From contig OX123186.2 in the NCBI GenBank assembly GCA_944739405.2, positions 34,209,551-34,273,550 of the forward strand: a DNA stretch of 64,000 nt. The letters run 5' to 3'. The notes beneath the pieces were generated by a model that saw only the letters and a program-made list of their open reading frames with translations, was not told the origin of the DNA and did no database searches. Within the stretch, counting starts at the first letter, position 1. Each line of letters starts with the position of its first letter. Below, in pieces: positions 62,285 through 64,000 of the stretch. Source of the DNA: Euclidia mi (Eukaryota; Arthropoda; Insecta; Lepidoptera; Erebidae). The position numbers were made by a program, and so were the translations under genes.

Positions 62285-62570
62285 GCGGGAATTGAACCGG
62301 CAACCCGGCATGGCGTCGGTTAAACGTCCACTAGGGCACCGGGTCGTTAAAAAATTTAATAAATAAGGATAATTATATATTAAATATCATTATAGGTACC
62401 TTGATGTTGCGGATGTCAGCCGTCAGTCGCTCTGTAGAAAAGCAAATATTCTATCCAATCTGGTTAGACTGTAAGCGGAGCACGGGCCCTAAAACGATAA
62501 TCTTGGATGCAATTGAATGCGGCATATCAGTAGGACGATAATAATGTATACAAGTGTAAGGGCCGTCTTA
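62285..62570. mobile_element. tRNA-like (reverse) segment plus LINE 3'-tail repeat, copy 2
   Basis: 62,288-62,345 is the reverse of a tRNA-like head ('gacccggtgccctagtggac'; B box near ggttcaattcc). 62,395-62,570 matches 23,250-23,430. Confidence 0.55.
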
Positions 62571-62673
62571 GTTCGTGTATTTTCCAATAACTCTATACCT
62601 ATTAATAAAGTTTAGTATTGTGTTCGATAAAAAAACCTTCTATCTGAATGCCAACTGCGACCTTCATTGTTCA

Positions 62674-62722
62674 AATTTAAGCTCGTTTTAGACATTTTCG
62701 ATGTCTAAAACGAGCTTAAATT
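62674..62722. repeat. Perfect 22-bp hairpin, 5-nt loop
   Basis: Arms 62,674-62,695 and 62,701-62,722. The homologous site at 23,512-23,545 contains only the right-arm sequence. Confidence 0.95.
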
Positions 62723-62826
62723 AAATATTTTAAATTACAGCTCAATTTCTCAGTGGGTGTACATAAAAAAAATTCTATATTTGCTGTCTCCAAAATGTGA
62801 GTGATATATAAAAATTATTTTTAAAT

Positions 62827-63105
62827 AAAAAAAACCGACTTCAAAAAACACTAAGGAACTAAAAAACAAATAATAATTGGTTTTGGAGCAAAAACTTTTG
62901 GAGTCGGTGCCAAGCCAAGTATTTCTGATCTGACTATAAAACCTCTACACATTTTTATATAACTTTCTTTGTTGATAGAATAGGTAGTTCGTAATTTAGC
63001 AACATTTTGCGTAAGGGCTTGGCACCGACTTCAAAAGTTTTTGCTCCAAAACCAATTATTATTTGTTTTTTAGTTCCTTAGTGTTTTTTGAAGTCGGTTT
63101 TTTTT
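62827..63105. mobile_element. MITE/fold-back element, 90-bp inverted repeats
   Basis: Arms 62,827-62,916 and 63,016-63,105 differ at one base, with a 99-bp spacer. The ends 'aaaaccgacttcaaaaaaca' are typical of a common lepidopteran MITE. It directly precedes the satellite array. Confidence 0.85.
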
Positions 63106-63249
63106 ATTAAAAAATATTTTTTATTTTTTGCTTTTAAGTGGTCTACTAATAAAAAATAGTAATAGGTGTTAAGAAGGTTCATAGGATAGTGTAGGTGGTA
63201 TCTTTCTGGCAATTTCAAGTATTTTTTTTGTTTCCAACTAACTAGCCTA

Positions 63250-64000
63250 AACACGTTCGTTTCAGTTCCATCATCAGATACCGGAAATCAGCAAATACCA
63301 AAGTGTTTGCCAAGACAAAACAAAGGAACCCAAACATGATGAGATTGCGTTATTGTATTACAAAGACCCCATGGCCACCTTCTTGCTCTATCATCAGAGT
63401 TTGGTAAACATTCAGCACTAAAGTCCATGTAAAAACGTATCAAACGAGCCCAAACTCAATGGGATTGCGTCTTTGTATTACAAAGATCCCATGGCCACCT
63501 TCCTGCTCCATCATCAGACCCTGGAAAACATCCAGTACCAAAGTCCTTGTAAAGACCAATTAAAAGACCCTAAACTCGATGAGATTGGGTTACCTTCCAG
63601 CTCTATCATCCGACCATGTAAATCATCCAGCATCAAAGTCTATGTAAAGACGACTCAAACGAGCCCAAACTCGATTGGATTGCGTAATTGTATTACAAAT
63701 ATCCCATGGCTACCTTCCTGCTCCATCATCAGAGTTTGGTAAACATTCAGCACTAAAGTCCATGTAAAGACGAATCAAACGAGCCCAAACTCAATGGGTT
63801 TGCGTCTTTGTATTACAAAGATCCCATGGCCACCTTCCTGCTCCATCATCAGACCCTGTAAAACATCCAGTACCAAAGTCCATGTAAAGACGAATCAAAT
63901 GACCCTAAATTCGATGAGATTGTGTTATTGTATCACAAAGATCTCATGGTTACCTTCCAACTCTATCATCAGACCAAGGAAATCATCCAGCATCAAAGTC
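63250..64000. repeat. 120-bp satellite with three-unit higher-order pattern
   Basis: The phase marker tcatc(a/c)gag/gac recurs at 63,271, 63,391, 63,511, 63,606, 63,726, 63,846 and 63,966 (spacing 120, except 95 once through a deletion). Units alternate in types a-b-c-a-b-c by their next bases (agtttgg / accctg / accatg-accaag). Continues past the right edge. Confidence 0.9.

Noticed and set aside
63250..64000. CRISPR-like regularly spaced repeats
   Set aside because: Units are contiguous 120-bp satellite monomers, not short repeats with unique spacers, and the genome is animal.

Overview
The window looks like a piece of a lepidopteran (moth or butterfly) genome. It is AT-rich, has no operons or long uninterrupted host genes, and is filled with repeats typical of Lepidoptera: tRNA-derived SINEs with A/B boxes, RTE-type LINE ends with (GAT)n tails, Jockey/CR1-type LINE fragments, Helitron-like ends (CTAG followed by T), TTAA- and TA-flanked MITEs, and short TTAGG-like runs. 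I found no complete host protein-coding gene, intact tRNA, rRNA or CRISPR array. Almost every reading frame that looks like a protein is a retroelement, and nearly all are broken.

Layout. 0-2.5 kb: edge of a LINE ORF1-like gene, a dispersed repeat (A1), an internally deleted RTE derivative and an RTE C-terminal relic. 2.5-6.2 kb: nothing recognisable. 6.2-8.0 kb: Helitron end, SINE, and an RTE reverse transcriptase with an inverted tail. 10.8-14.9 kb and 29.7-31.2 kb: two copies (D1, D2) of one ~1.5 kb segment; D1 carries SINE, LINE, MITE and microsatellite insertions. 16-19 kb: LINE tails, a PIF1/Helitron helicase scrap and a high-copy repeat. 19.9-20.15 kb: a heat-shock-type promoter (four-unit HSE, TATA box) with a first exon and splice donor, the best candidate host element. 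20.7-26.9 kb: degenerate Ty3/gypsy, LINE RT and an almost full RTE element. 26.9-35.3 kb: two blocks repeated in inverted orientation, a twin-primed LINE and a TTAA-flanked element with 111-bp tandem units. 35.3-42.8 kb: repeats, remarkable back-to-back hairpins, a LINE RT relic and the interrupted A2 copy. 43-47.3 kb: a near full-length two-ORF LINE on the minus strand. 48.6-57.1 kb: a complete Ty3/gypsy element (identical 118-bp LTRs, GTGC target duplication) nested in the pol gene of a Ty1/copia relic. 57-64 kb: SINEs, LINE RT relics, fold-back elements and a 120-bp satellite running off the right edge.

How the parts relate. The elements are layered: Ty3 inside copia, RTE inside a LINE RT, LINE inside an unclassified repeat, and MITE inside MITE inside a LINE-bearing insertion in D1. 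Three observations stand out. (1) The Ty3 element has a small extra ORF 5' of gag encoding a predicted myristoylated, single-pass membrane protein, and its gag-pol junction carries a UUU_CGA motif in exactly the place a +1 ribosomal frameshift is needed. (2) At least nine short, near-perfect inverted duplications with 1-6 nt loops occur across unrelated elements; in three cases a sister copy lacks one arm and in two the hairpin breaks a copia reading frame, which points to recurrent template-switch mutation. (3) Small RTE derivatives that keep only the 5' and 3' ends of the parent are present in three copies. Everything here is read by eye; family names below clade level are not claimed.
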